DNA of 64,000 bases from positions 24,122 to 88,121 of the forward strand of contig NMRB01000024.1 of NCBI GenBank assembly GCA_002633025.1, read 5' to 3'. Of this stretch, positions 10,683 to 21,056 are shown piece after piece. Made by a program: the position numbers and the translations under genes. The notes under the pieces were generated by a model. The model saw only the letters and a program-made list of their open reading frames with translations. It made no database searches and had not been told where the DNA came from. Each line of letters begins with the position of its first letter. The stretch's first letter is position 1. The stretch is from Notospermus geniculatus (lineage: Eukaryota; Nemertea; Pilidiophora; Heteronemertea; Lineidae).

Positions 10683-11290
10683 ACTAGTAAGCGTTATTGT
10701 CGTGTTTGGATGCGATATACTCCTCGGTCTTGTGCAGCTGTCAAGAACGTGGCAGCAAAAGTACAGTCACTGGATATGCCCTTATCAATATGCCCCACCT
10801 TTTGACGTCGTCTATTACTGGATTGGAGGAGTAATTGAAACGTTTTTGCCAATACTGGGTATTTCCTTTTTCAACATTGGGATTCTGATTGCCATCAACA
10901 AAAGCAAACGAGACAAGAAGCTGAAGAAATAACAGGCTCCGTGGACTCCTCTGTGAACCTCGCCACTTTTTTGGTGACCAGCACCTTCATTGTGTTCAGG
11001 ATTCCAAGTAAGGTCAGCGATTTTTACTGGGGATACAGAGAGGGGGATGTGACCCCAGACATTCAGCAGATAAAAAAAAATTCACTCAATGCTGATATTC
11101 TGGCTGAGAGTATGATCTACTGCCTCAACTCATATATCTATGTGTTAGCTTGCAGATGGTTAACACAGGAGATGTTTCAAATAATTTTATGTTTACGAAA
11201 ATAAAACAGTGGACGGCTCCTACCGTGGTTCGATTGATGCATTTAAAACAAATTTCAATATCTTGAACCTGTCTTGGTCTGCTCAGTAAA
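10683..11290 (+). pseudogene. GPCR pseudogene 2 (helix 4 to C-terminus)
   Basis: The sequence is about 90 percent identical to 8836-9443. It begins abruptly at the helix-4 segment (VSVIVVFGCDILLGLVQLS) and includes the HWICPYQY loop-2 Cys motif. A stop then follows the basic loop-3 segment (near 10930). A deletion there shifts the frame, and helices 6-7, including LNSYIY, continue in the second frame from about 10941. The 5' half is missing and is replaced by the dispersed repeat at 10600-10665. It cannot make a functional receptor. Confidence 0.88.
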
Positions 11291-11291
11291 A

Positions 11292-11448
11292 ATATGACGT
11301 AGTCTACAACGGAGTGCCGAATGCTTAATGAATCAATCTTGGTCAGAAGTTGAAGTGGAGTGCCTTCTGAACGCGTCCGCATTCTACGGCAAGTCTGGCA
11401 AAGTGGGGTGGTATTGGAAAGTGTCTTCCAAAATCCGCAATGAAATGT
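11292..11448. repeat. Second copy of the GPCR 3' flank
   Basis: This block matches 9869-10025 and directly follows pseudogene 2. The 420 bp between the stop codon and this block in the intact locus (including the MITE at 9444) is missing here. Confidence 0.8.
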
Positions 11449-12116
11449 ATTCAATTTACTTACCAGAGTAGAAATCCATGAGCACATGGATATGTCGACA
11501 GGAAAAAAATGGGAAGGGTCCACACCATAACCTAAAGCAGGGTTCATTGGCACACGGATCCGACAGGAATGCAATACGTGTCCGAGACGGTCAGAAAAAA
11601 TATCCGTACGGAAAACGGATGTCCGTGGACAGTTTCTGCATAGTGCATTCACTGGCGTGCGGTTTTTCTCTTCGGGACATGGCACCGGTATACTCGCGTT
11701 TCGAAGCCACCGTTCAACAGAAGGAGAAAGCTGTAATCGCACTCTGCGTACATATTTACTTATGCCATATACGGCCTTTCCACAACACACAGCCCTGTAT
11801 GTAGAGAAAGGCTATGCCTATGAGCCAGTTCAAAACAGGGCTTCACATTGTGAACTTACCATCACTTCGCCCCATGATAATCGCTATCCTTATGTTGTGG
11901 GTGAGTTGGTTCATAGAGGCATACCTGTTGGCGCACCAAGTCTATCAATATTTCGCTTTCTTCAGTGAAATTTGGAGGCATCTTGTGCGAACCAAACACC
12001 ACGCCGTGTACGGAAAAAACGGACGAATCGCTATACCTGGACCGATTACAAAAAACGGACCGCAGTGGAACCCAGTCGTCCGCATAAGAATCGGACGCCA
12101 ATGAACATGCCAATGT

Positions 12117-13041
12117 TAAGCTAAGCGCACATGTCCGACAAAAAGCCTTCCGAAATGTGTACGTTTACCGGATCCGTTCACCGGATGCACTTTTACGCAC
12201 GGCAAAACCGCGCACATGTATGCGTTAAAACTCGCAGCACCGACGGATGTCGTCTTTCCTTCACTGGGGAAAAATCGAAGGGTTATCCCAGAATAACGTC
12301 ATTGAAAATCACGGGTTTGAAAAGGCAGTAGAGTGTAGGATTGGTTTGTTGATGTTACGTAACGTCGGTCTTTGGTCGATGACGTAAACACCTCGATCGT
12401 CTGCCTCGCAGCACATCGTCTGCACGGACTCCTCAGCGTGACGTCATCCTACACGTATGACGTCATAGTTATCGTGACGTCATATTAAACTCTCAAATCC
12501 TTGACAACGACCAAAAACCCGTTAAAACATAATTCTGCGAAGTTTTAACGGAAAAATTGCTTCACTATGCACAAATACATATCATGAGGAAATCACCTGC
12601 CAAATCGGAGCCGAATGGAAGCATCACAGACGCAGTGCGGCGCCGGACAAAATTCCGGCTTAAGCTGGATTTAGCTGCACGCGGTATGCGGATTGCGGAA
12701 CGCGGTAAGCGGAAAGTTCAATGCATTTCGCATACAACAAATCGCTTCCGCCGGCGATTCCGCGGCCCAAACCGCATTCCGCGTGTCAGCTAAATGCAGC
12801 TTTAGCGTATTATAATATAGATTCCTTCTAAATACCGGACGGCAACAGTTATTTTTGACGGATGAATGGAACATGTTCCACTCGTCCGATATCGCATGCG
12901 TTACTCAATTCGTTCCGGATGATAATAACGGCCATGTGCGGTGGCAAATGTCAATCATTGTGTCCCATATTAATCCGCTAACGGATCCGGTAAACGTATA
13001 CATTTCGGAAGACTTTTTGTCGGACATGTGCGCTTAGCTTT
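12117..13041. mobile_element. Inner inverted-repeat element (AAGCTAAGCGCACATGTCCG termini)
   Basis: The left arm (12117-12183) contains GCTAAGCGCACATGTCCGAC and CTTCCGAAATG..ACGTTTACCGGATCCG. The right arm (12981-13041) is its reverse complement with few mismatches. The termini resemble those of the hairpin MITEs at 13148-13657, so they may use the same transposase. Confidence 0.78.
12661..12807. mobile_element. Innermost hairpin MITE
   Basis: The arm AAGCTGGATTTAGCTGCACG pairs with the region ending GCTAAATGCAGCTTTAG. The inner parts (GCGGTATGCGG / CCGCATTCCGC) also pair. It sits within the 12117-13041 element and forms a third nesting level. Confidence 0.7.
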
Positions 13042-13147
13042 ATAGCCATTTGACCGATTTTTTGGCGGACCGGATACGTGTCGGACACGGACCAAATCCG
13101 TGTGCCAATGAACCTTACTTAAGAATCAGACGCCAATGAACACACCT

Positions 13148-13255
13148 AAGCCTAGCGCACATTTACGGCAAAACTCTAAAGTCGACTGACCCAACGCTGT
13201 CGATTTTAACAGACACCCAACGCATTGAGTTTTGTCGCAAATGTACGCTTGGCTT
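13148..13255. mobile_element. Palindromic MITE, internally deleted copy
   Basis: It starts AAGCCTAGCGCACATTTACG and ends with the matching inverse GTACGCTTGGCTT. It is shorter than its neighbours because part of one inner arm is missing. Confidence 0.75.
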
Positions 13256-13412
13256 AAGGCCAAGCGCACATGTGTGGCAAAACTCAATGCGGTGGGGGTG
13301 TTTTTAAAGCTGACTGACCCAACGCTGTCGACTCGTCATTCAGCCGGCGGGTCAGTCGATTTAAAAAACACCCCTACCGCATTGAGTTTTGCCGTAAATG
13401 AGCGCTTGGCTT
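13256..13412. mobile_element. Palindromic MITE, full copy
   Basis: The arms AAGGCCAAGCGCACATGTGT and GGTGGGGGTGTTTTTAAAG pair with the 3' half. The loop contains ACGCTGTCGACTCGTCATTC. It directly abuts the previous copy, so two family members lie head to tail. Confidence 0.8.
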
Positions 13413-13500
13413 AATGTTGTAACCATTTGACTGACTTTTCTGCGGACTGGACACGTGTCGGATACGGACCGGACCCGTGTGCCAAAAATGAACACTGCTA

Positions 13501-13657
13501 AAGCCAAGCGCACATTTGCGGTAAAACTCAATGCGGTATTAAGGGTGTTTTTAAAGTCGACTGACCCAACGCTGTCGACACTTCATTCAGCCGGGTCAGT
13601 CGATTTTAAAAGGCACCCCTATCGCATTGAGTTTTGCCGCAAATATGCGCTTGGCTT
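13501..13657. mobile_element. Palindromic MITE, third adjacent copy
   Basis: It starts AAGCCAAGCGCACATTTGCG and ends with the inverse CGCTTGGCTT, with the same GTTTTTAAAGTCGACTGACC inner arm. The 88 bp between this and the previous copy carries a solo terminus of the 11535-13117 element. Confidence 0.8.
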
Positions 13658-13660
13658 CAT

Positions 13661-13887
13661 AGCCTGCCGCAGACCGGAGCTATCTGTTGAGTGAAACATC
13701 ATTCGAGACCGTCTGCTTAGCAGATAGCTCGCGTGTGCGCGTATTTTTCCGTAGGGTTTAGGCCAATGCCTCGCCAGGCAGAAAACTCGCGCACACGCGA
13801 AAATACGCGCACACGCGAGCTATCTGCTGAGCAAACGGTCTCGAATGACTTTTTGCTCAGCAGATAGCTCCAGTGTGCGGCAGGCTT
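13661..13887. mobile_element. Inverted-repeat MITE with about 90-bp arms (AGCCTGCCGCA termini)
   Basis: The left arm contains GGAGCTATCTG, CATTCGAGACCGTCTGCT and GATAGCTCGCGTGTGCGCGT. The right arm is the reverse complement and ends GTGCGGCAGGCT. The termini GTGCGGCAGGC also occur singly at 10422 and 10450. It sits four bases from the preceding MITE. Confidence 0.82.
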
Positions 13888-13888
13888 T

Positions 13889-15160
13889 ATGCGTTTCAAA
13901 TATTTAAATGAGTTACATGTAGTCACAATTAACAGGACTCTATAAAGATTTTCTGAGTAAAATGTTAAAGGACCACGGTATTGCCACTTTTTCTCGACAG
14001 CCGGCGCCACCGCGCCACTCCCCAACCCAGGGACTAACTATGTCGGCGAATTGACCCGATTTACTACGTACATTTTCAGGGATTTCATTATTTTTTCAAT
14101 ATAAGCAAAGTAGCAGGAGACCTTGAATGGGTAGCAGGAGACACCACCTGTCGCCCCGAACCGTAAACGGGGAAAAACACACCCTTATACTTTGCTGAAA
14201 GGGCTTCATGTCATGATTGATTCTGTCAAAATCAAGATAAAAAAACATTGAAATTCTTTATTTTATTTGTCACCGCCACATGTAGGCCTAGCCCTGCCTT
14301 TGCTAAACTAACCCTCAGTCTTTGTTTTATTCCGGGCTGGTATCTTTGCATCGTTTATTTCAGCGACCCAGTCACTAAATTTTGAATTGCCCGGCCCTAC
14401 ACGTGCTTCTAGTTCGTTTCTGCGCGCATTCGAGGAATCGATCGCATTCGCCCCAAAATCCCCGCTCTGGCCGAATTGCGAACTAGTATGGCCACAGTGA
14501 GGATTTTGGGGGGCGCTGCGATGCCATTGTTTCTGGACAGCATGCACTTTTGTCATCATTGGTTTTGGCGCCAACACTACCGAAGAGGCGAAGTCGGAAG
14601 CAGCTTGGTCAAACCAGACGCGGCACATGGCGGAACGCGTTAATTTAAGAACTCCAGAGGCATGACATGTTGCGAATTGTGTTTTATTCGTCAGTTGATA
14701 AAAGACAAGTGACTTGGAAGGGTGTTCGGGCATTTTGACAATGTTTGAGCAGAATTTTCTAAACCTCGGCGGGAAGTAGCCGTCGATCACAGCCGAAACA
14801 GAAGCCGAATTTCGCCGGTCGTAGTTCGTCTTATACTGCCGTTAAGTGGTCCCTCTACGTCGGCATTCAAATAACGCATTTGCGATCCAATACCCTGCTC
14901 AGTTTTCATTAGGCCTCGGTATGCGTCTTAACTTCGAGGCATCATTTGGCCAACGTTACCCGTTCTCGCCCGTTTTACATGTTTTTAGGACGGGGCAGAA
15001 CGTTTGAGAACGACTTCAGTGTGACAGTACCTTACACTGTCAGTGTACGTAATGTGTCAGCGCGTTTCCAAGTAAAATAAAGTCTTTACTGAGGTAGCCC
15101 TTGGCTTATATACTATGTTATTATTTCTTTCCAAGATACAGAATAGCACAAAATTGACAC
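13889..15160. other. Intergenic interval, no supported gene
   Basis: The longest open frame is 160 codons on the minus strand (14308-14790). It has no recognisable domain and a composition consistent with chance. A short CCTAGCC/GGCCTA-rich stretch lies near 14285. Confidence 0.35.
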
Positions 15161-15168
15161 ACAAAATG

Positions 15169-15257
15169 ATAATAAGCAAGAAGTCAATCTCCAGAATTCA
15201 CAAATTCTGCAGGGTCGAAAATTTGTGAATTCTGGAGATTGACTTCTTGCTTATTAT
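15169..15257. repeat. Hairpin with 38-bp arms
   Basis: The left arm AATAAGCAAGAAGTCAATCT..CACAAATT is repeated as an exact complement at 15220-15257 around a 13-base loop (CTGCAGGGTCGAA). It is related to the dispersed repeats at 1690 and 10600, apparently a recent self-inversion of that sequence. Confidence 0.8.
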
Positions 15258-15841
15258 TATTATTTCTTTCATATATTTTCACATTGTTGTTCATATTTCT
15301 TCCATAGTGTTTCTCCTCCTATACTGACGACATCGGGAAGACGGTGTTTATTTGACTCAGGCGATGGATATTAGAATTCGCGGATTTCTCACTCCCACTT
15401 ACATGTAGGCCTACTGGCAATATTCTCTTCTGCAACTTGTTGTAATCATATGATGGAAAACACGTCCATGTGCACTTGCTTAATTTGGTGTAAATTCGAA
15501 GAATGCATTTTGACCAATGATTGCGAAGGTCGTCATTTTCTCAGCTGTCCTATGAGGAAGACAACCATTTAAAGTGTATGGGTCTCGTTCCCACATGGGG
15601 AAGGACTTTCGGTGTAGGCCTAGTGCTAGGAAGGTGTTCTGCTTGGATCTGAAATTGTTTATCAACTTCAGATTTTTATGAGATTTTCCGCCGAGGATGA
15701 GAGGAGTCTCAGGCTAAGGATACATTCTCGCGATTTTCGAGCGGCGCGATGCCGCATCCTTTTTCCGTGACCAACGCCGCGGAAATAAACAATGCTTTCG
15801 AGCGTCTGCCACTCGAAAATCGCCTGAATGGACATCCAGCC

Positions 15842-16796
15842 TTACTGTTCTGCTGTGTACATCGCAACTCGGACGATCGCTTTCCCTTTGCGTGTTTCCC
15901 TTGGAACAAAGTGCATCAACGATCCGTCATTTGGATTGAACTCGAAATGTCGTCCAATAGTGTCATTGGTTTCAGGATGAAAATACGTTAATGTTTCTTG
16001 GAATGTGAACAAACCGCTTCCTTGCTTTACGAGGCCGTTCTTGGGGTCAGGGATTTGCTGCATTGCAAGAGCGCAAGGCAAGGGCGTGCCCAGGAGGAAC
16101 AATATGCCAGACCAGAGGTCAAATTTAAGTAAAAAATGAGAACATCGTCGAATACGTTCAGGATGTTCAGTAAGAAGCTTGATACGATATTTTACTGGTT
16201 CATATGAGAATTTTTCCACATGGGAGAATAAATACACGTGTCGAGAACCCATAACGGTGTAGTGTATTTCCTTTCTTATTCGGAACGGCCTGTCTCGTAG
16301 AATTACACGTACACCGTTTAAGAGAATAAGGTCGAAATCGTTCGATTTGTTACTCGATTCTTTCATGTCGTAGATTGTGTATACATTTCGCCTAGACATC
16401 CAACAAGAGAGAAGGAGTTTTCCCAGTCCAGTTGATAAGTTATACTGCAATTGCATTCGCTGGCAAATATCTGTTTTCGGGACGATTAGTCTTCCCGAAA
16501 AAGTACCACGAACAACATTTAAAAGTGTAATTCGTGTATCCTTGGAAAGAAACATGTACTGTTTAAAAACAGAGGTAAAGGCCTTATGGTTGGAAAAAAA
16601 CACCTGTTTCTTATAGAGAATAATATAGTCCTTCCTTCTGTACTGATGGTACACTTTTACAAGGCTGAACGGCGATGTGGGCTGCGGATAAACAAGGAAA
16701 ATCCAGCCGCTCTTCCAATCAAAAATGAACATGTCGACCTTCTCAACAATATGTGGCCGAAATTTACCGGTGTTGGTAATCCTATAATTAAATCTG
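15842..16796 (-). CDS. Predicted secreted/extracellular protein, paralogue of the 60.6-61.8 kb ORFs (3' exon)
   Basis: The frame is open from 16796, where GCAG could be a splice acceptor, to a stop at 15842, about 318 codons. An internal ATG at 16732 would give 296 residues. It aligns end to end with the minus-strand pieces at 60618-61844. Shared features are an HI.E motif near the start, a VY.P patch, GTFSGRLIVPK against GKFTGRILLPK, and a C-terminal RH.F..(N/D)DG.L.H block. I do not recognise a named domain. Aromatic and basic residues alternate as in beta-rich extracellular proteins. A PAN-like Cys-rich piece lies just upstream on the same strand. The function is unknown. Confidence 0.5.
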
Positions 16797-16829
16797 CGTT
16801 TCGCCTATGAAGATAGATCTAGAATGATC

Positions 16830-16965
16830 AATGATCACTGTAGGTCATCTGCGAATTACTTCCTTCATGCAAAGTAATGTCCAGGCACGAGTGGCGGAGG
16901 GACGTGCAGAACATTCGGCGGCAAAGTTCCACTGATGAGGCATGCGCACAATATTTTATCCCGAC
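16830..16965 (-). CDS. Possible PAN/apple-like Cys-rich exon upstream of the 15.8 kb gene
   Basis: One minus-strand frame encodes SSVELCRRMFCTSLRHSCLD, with a C-x4-C-x6-C spacing like that of a PAN/apple domain (Cys pairs around a helix, then C-xx-F/I). A comparable piece, SFLVCATLCCQLKCTTF, lies at the equivalent upstream place in the 62.5-62.8 kb exon. The splice donor is not convincing, so the exon limits are guesses. Confidence 0.35.
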
Positions 16966-17042
16966 AGGTCGGCGCAGCGACCGGTGCGGCCACGACGTCA
17001 AAAACAGAGCAAAAGCAATGCAATGGTGTTTGTGACGGACGG

Positions 17043-17250
17043 GATATACAGGGTGGTCCAAAAAACGGACAAGCATACTTCCACTACCCAGAGCCCAGTA
17101 CTGATGCCGAATCGGTTAATGTCGTCCTGGGTATAACAGAAATATACCCAGGTTCAATGTCGTCCTACAAAACTATACCCTGGGTATAGTTCGATATTTT
17201 CATAAAACAGAAACTTGAGGTTTCATTCTTATGGAACACCCCGTATATTG
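17043..17250. mobile_element. Composite of transposon termini (CAGGGTGGTCCAAAAAA and GTCGTCCTGGGTA families)
   Basis: A mariner-type end, CAGGGTGGTCCAAAAAACGG, is followed by CATACTTCCAC and AGTACTGATG. Then comes the terminus GCCGAATCGGTTAATGTCGT of the 31673-32622 element. A further end-like CGGGGTGTTCCATAAGAATG (minus strand, near 17225-17247) closes the block. The same order of the first two families recurs in inverse at 32500-33125, so one element had inserted in the other before both copies spread. Confidence 0.6.
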
Positions 17251-17869
17251 GTGGGCCTAGTTATGCAAAAGGCACGGTCAGTAAGTGCGGTAGGCCTATT
17301 CATTCGGCATCGGTTATCCAGACATTGCTTACGAATCGTGATGCAAACACAGCACAAAGGGGCAGGGAAGACGTCAATCATACATGGTCAGCTCTATTCA
17401 TCGATTCGAACCATGCGGTGCAAAGTTATGCAGAGGGGCGTGGCTTGAATATCCAGGACCGGTCTTAAATCGATGAAAGTAGAGTATACACATATTCTCT
17501 TTAACACATCACAACTTCTTTACTTAACACATGAATACTTTTTTTTCTTTTGTCCCAATGACTTAACCTAATGGTTGTCCCAGTGACTAACGCCTAACAA
17601 CAAAATATGGGCCTAGTCGTCGTCTCACAAAAGTAGCCATAATAAACCTATAGAACTCCACAGGAAGTGGTTCGAAAAAATTAACTTTACAGCTATTCGT
17701 ACAGTCATTCATACAGCTATTGCCAAAGAAAACACAACTAATGCCTGGCTTTCACTATCGCTACGAATGTCCCGAATCGACACATTGCTACACTGTACAC
17801 CTGTATATGATGCGATCAACTCCAGTTGGTACGGACCTATTTCAAAATGGAGTCCTTCCATTATAATAA

Positions 17870-18412
17870 GATAAGGTACCGACTCACTTACGAATAGTCG
17901 TGCCCGATTCGTAAATACATTCGAGACATTCCTGTCTGTTTTCGGCGTGGGTCCATGATGCCCCACTTTCACTGACGCTACGAATGTCCCGAATCAGAAA
18001 GTTGTCCGCTTCGTAGATAATTTTCAAACGTTTCTTGCAGTTCTTAAATGATTCTTGGTTGATTCCTAAAACATTCGTACAGTTCGTGTGAGTTCGTCGA
18101 GTCGCCACGAAAGTTTTTGTTTGTCAAAAACTTTCGTGTGACAGTCACGAATCGACCACGATCTATAGGAATTTCAAATTCGTATAGATCGTAAACACTT
18201 CGTAACTCTTTCTTATCGTCCGTAACAGCTTCGTAGTCGATTCTTTTGCATTCTGGGCTATTCTTGGCCATTCGTGTCTCCCTCAAATTTGTGGACCCAC
18301 GCCGAAAACATCCCGAAAGAGGCACGAATGTCCCGAATGTATTTATGAATCAAGTACGGATCTATCACGAATCGACCACGAATATTCGTTAGTGAGCCGT
18401 ACCTTATTCGTA
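17870..18412. mobile_element. Inverted-repeat element, about 540 bp, TTCG-rich
   Basis: The left arm (17872-17960) and right arm (18285-18410) pair over about 90 bp. They share AAGGTAC.G.CTCAC.TACGAAT, AATACATTCG.GACATTC and TTTTCGGCGTGGGTCCA. Inside is a near-perfect 31-base hairpin, ACGAAAGTTTTTG..CAAAAACTTTCGT, at 18106-18137. A related hairpin arm recurs at 18484-18508. No coding function is seen, and the overlapping minus-strand open frames are by-products. Confidence 0.72.
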
Positions 18413-18556
18413 TAATTCTTACATGATTCTTTGAATTTGTATTTCGTAGTTGAATTTGTGTCGTGGAATTCGTGAACGCTCCCACGAAAGTTTTTGACAA
18501 ACAAAAACTCACGCGAACAGTACGATTGTTCAGGAATCAACTAAGAATCACTTATA

Positions 18557-18768
18557 CTAGTGTCCCACTGGCGACTTTTTCCCACGACAAGGGGCGAATC
18601 TGAAGTCTGCGACATTCCCTCGACAAGCTGCGATATTTAGCATTAATGTGTTTTGCATAGGATCATGGAGCCAGAGAATCACTACGAACATAGACGACAG
18701 TCTACGAAGATCTACGAATTTTTCATTCGTCCCTTGTCGCAGGCCAAAATTCGCCAGTGGGACACTAG
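18557..18768. mobile_element. MITE with CTAGTGTCCCACTGGCGA termini and TA target
   Basis: Perfect 18-bp inverted ends (CTAGTGTCCCACTGGCGA) are followed by partly matching ACGACAAGGG.CGAAT blocks. TA flanks both sides. At 212 bp without an ORF it is consistent with a Tc1/mariner-type non-autonomous element. Confidence 0.78.
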
Positions 18769-19569
18769 TAAGCTCTTAAAGAAGAGCAAATAATCATCTG
18801 AAACAAAACATCTACTATTACAATGCTCACTTTCATCGTTTTTTTCCAAAATAACAACAAGGGGCTACTCCCAGTAGCATGAACGTCAGTATCAAATGCT
18901 TGAATAAGAAGTGACAAGAAACTGTACTGTAATACATGTATTTCTTCAAATATCATAGGCAACTCTTTGGTAGTAGTGCATGTTTATCGTTCACGTCCAA
19001 TAAAAATGTATCGCCAGAACTACACAATGATTGGACAATGGGGCATAGAGCTATAAAGATAGCTGGTTTCTAGTAAGCATCAAAAGACTCACATCAAAAC
19101 GTCATGTAGATGAGCAGTTAGTTGAAACGATTGGTCACAAATATGTAATTTGTGACAACACATGTACCACAACTAGCACACGAAAACTGGAACAATGCAC
19201 CTTACTGAACTATAGCAACCCGAGTTGCGAGATAAACCTATGATGTGACCGCCAGTAGTTAACCGACTACGAGTAACTATCCCGCAAACCGGCTCACCCC
19301 GAACGATCACACCAGTACATTACATTACACAACTAATTCACATCAACTTGAGGGGAAAATCCAATCCCATCATATCATCAAGATTTAAGTTCAAACTAAA
19401 CGTTTCAACAATTTCTGTGGAGACCCTGTGCACTGGGTCTTGGCACAGCTGAGGACGTGCTTGACCAAAGGCAAACTGTCCGAATCAAAATGTGGATGAT
19501 ACCAAAATGTGTAGGTGCCCTTCTTGAGTGGCATAGAGAAAAGAACCTCTAAGTGACCTGCTCTGAATC
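18769..19569. other. Non-coding interval
   Basis: No gene or structured repeat was recognised. Confidence 0.35.
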
Positions 19570-19650
19570 TAGCTCTAGACGCAAGGACCCTGAACGCCGC
19601 GTAGCGGCAAACGCGCGAAGCGCTACTGATCAATACCACGGGTCACTCAC
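19570..19650. repeat. Dispersed repeat (CGCCGCGTAGCGG..CACGGGTCA)
   Basis: GACGCAAGG, CGCCGCGTAGCGG, GCGAAGC and CACGGGTCA occur in this order here and at 33450-33520. The two copies are diverged. They are probably ends of an element whose body is not recognisable. Confidence 0.5.
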
Positions 19651-19689
19651 TCTCATTCCACCTCAGAGACGGGCTCAGGCGAAATGTGA

Positions 19690-20020
19690 TAAATTTACCC
19701 AATATGCCGGCGTTACGCGGTGTGAAGGCGGATTTTGTTTATGGAGGGCCGGACAAGTGTATTTTGGAGTGTCCAAGTCGGGTAGACCGTTGAAAAGTGT
19801 TACGGATTATAACTTTGAGGCTGTTTTAGGTTGGGAGAATTTTATTGCAACGTCATCGGGTCAAAGGTTATTTATCACCGAACGTTTCCGAAGTTCGCCG
19901 GTGTATACTGCCATCATCATGATCGCCTCAACGAAGATTGCCCATGTTGCCAGACCTACCACATTGTACCACGAGGCGAGTGTTGCCCTATTGAGGTTTG
20001 TGCGTGTTACGCTTCGTAAG
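19690..20020 (+). pseudogene. Possible degraded Cys-rich coding fragment
   Basis: One frame reads coding-like from about 19690 (a TRCEGGFCLWRAGQVYFGVS segment). After an apparent frameshift near 19885, a second frame gives a Cys-rich stretch (HHHDRLNEDCPCCQTYHIV..ECCPIEVCACY). The dense Cys pairs suggest an extracellular module, but I cannot name a family. No splice framework was established. Confidence 0.25.
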
Positions 20021-20226
20021 CTTCGTACTACACATGTGTCCTTTTATTCGACATGGCAAGGCAACGACAATGGATCATATATTAGGGCAACGCATTGATA
20101 TTATAGGCCCTCGGCCTGTTGTAATGTATTGTGCAGTTGACAGGGATCAGTTAGCAGTCACCACAGTGAAGTAGCACACTGCACTGCGGCGTGGCAAAAC
20201 GCCCATTTTAAATCCCTAAATACTTA

Positions 20227-20280
20227 TACCACTGCCCACACCCGACAGCTGTCATCAGCTGACGGGTGTGGGCAGTGGTA
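20227..20280. repeat. Perfect 18-bp-arm hairpin
   Basis: TACCACTGCCCACACCCG is followed by an 18-base loop (itself containing CAGCTG..CAGCTG) and the exact inverse CGGGTGTGGGCAGTGGTA. It lies immediately beyond the 3' end of the antisense gypsy fragment. Confidence 0.8.
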
Positions 20281-20293
20281 CTTCTGCCACTTT

Positions 20294-20900
20294 TCACCCA
20301 CAGGAACCAACCAAAAACCATCCTTCCCACGTTCCTATCACTCTGGATATCGTTAGAGTAGACCCAGGAGGAGGAGCAGCTTCAACAGCGGCTAACAAAC
20401 GCTCCTGCCTGTCTGTAGACAGTTCCTCCAATGCTGCAAATCCAATGTTTTGAACGCCAAAAGCAGCATACTCGGATAGATCCACAGGTTCTTCCTGTGC
20501 GAGACACAAACCAACCTGATCAACTTGATCAAGTTGCACTGCATTTTCATCTGTGACGATGAACTGTTGAGTACAATGTGACTGCGGCTCAGCCTTCTCC
20601 GCAGGTTTATTCAAAACTTCGCGCAATTTCTGAAGATGCGTGATGTTACGCCTTTCAGAGGAAGCATGCATGAAAGCAGGCTTTAACCTATTGTAGTGGA
20701 ACACCTGAGAAAGAATCTTCCCTGAAGCAATATCACTCAACAAGTAATGAGAACGCTCAAGCTGTTGACTGACAGCGAATGGACCACACCAAGATGCATT
20801 GAATTGATGTTACACTGCCTGAAGATGGCTTGAAGATGTATACCAATTGACCCTTAGTATACAAAGGACATTTCCAAAGCTTGTTGGCAATCTTCTCATT
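20294..20900 (-). pseudogene. Ty3/gypsy pol fragment, integrase C-terminal tail
   Basis: Read on the minus strand, the sequence has KGQLVYIF.P near 20855, GPFAVSQQLERSHYLLSD, then ILSQVFHYNRLKPAF. This is the usual end of gypsy polyproteins (an SH3-like/GPY region with a VHVNRLKPY-like motif). A frameshift near 20800 separates the first motif from the rest. The tail after the NRLKP motif is about 120 residues and acidic. No upstream RT or LTR of this copy is visible. Confidence 0.75.
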
Positions 20901-20908
20901 TCGTGACT

Positions 20909-21056
20909 CCTCCTTGGCCATCTGGGCGGACCCAGCATGCCATTCCTCGGCCTAGCCTGACCAATTCAGACCAGCCGGCATTCCTCCTTGGCCATCTGGG
21001 CTAACCCAGCATTCCATTCCTCGGCCTACCCTGACCAATTCAGAGCAGCCGGCATA
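20909..21056. repeat. Tandem duplication, 74-bp unit
   Basis: Two head-to-tail units start CCTCCTTGGCCATCTGGGC and end CAGCCGGCAT, with only a few differences. Confidence 0.88.

Larger units (their letters stand above)
11535..13117. mobile_element. Outer inverted-repeat element enclosing two smaller ones
   Basis: The left end (about 11540-11600, GGTTCATTGGCACACGGAT..ACGTGTCCGA) is the reverse complement of the right end (about 13063-13117, TCGGACACGG..CCGTGTGCCAATGAACC). A solo copy of the same terminus is at about 13440-13495. The interior contains the element at 12117-13041. No transposase was seen. Large minus-strand open frames across it have no recognisable domain. Confidence 0.7.

Noticed and set aside
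11125-11790. 221-codon minus-strand ORF
   Set aside because: It runs antisense to GPCR pseudogene 2 and its flank, and has no recognisable domain.
14308-14790. 160-codon minus-strand ORF
   Set aside because: No motif, no splice context, and composition consistent with chance.
17709-18540. Overlapping minus-strand ORFs of 65-93 codons
   Set aside because: They follow the TTCG-rich inverted repeat and share its repeated words. There is no protein family.
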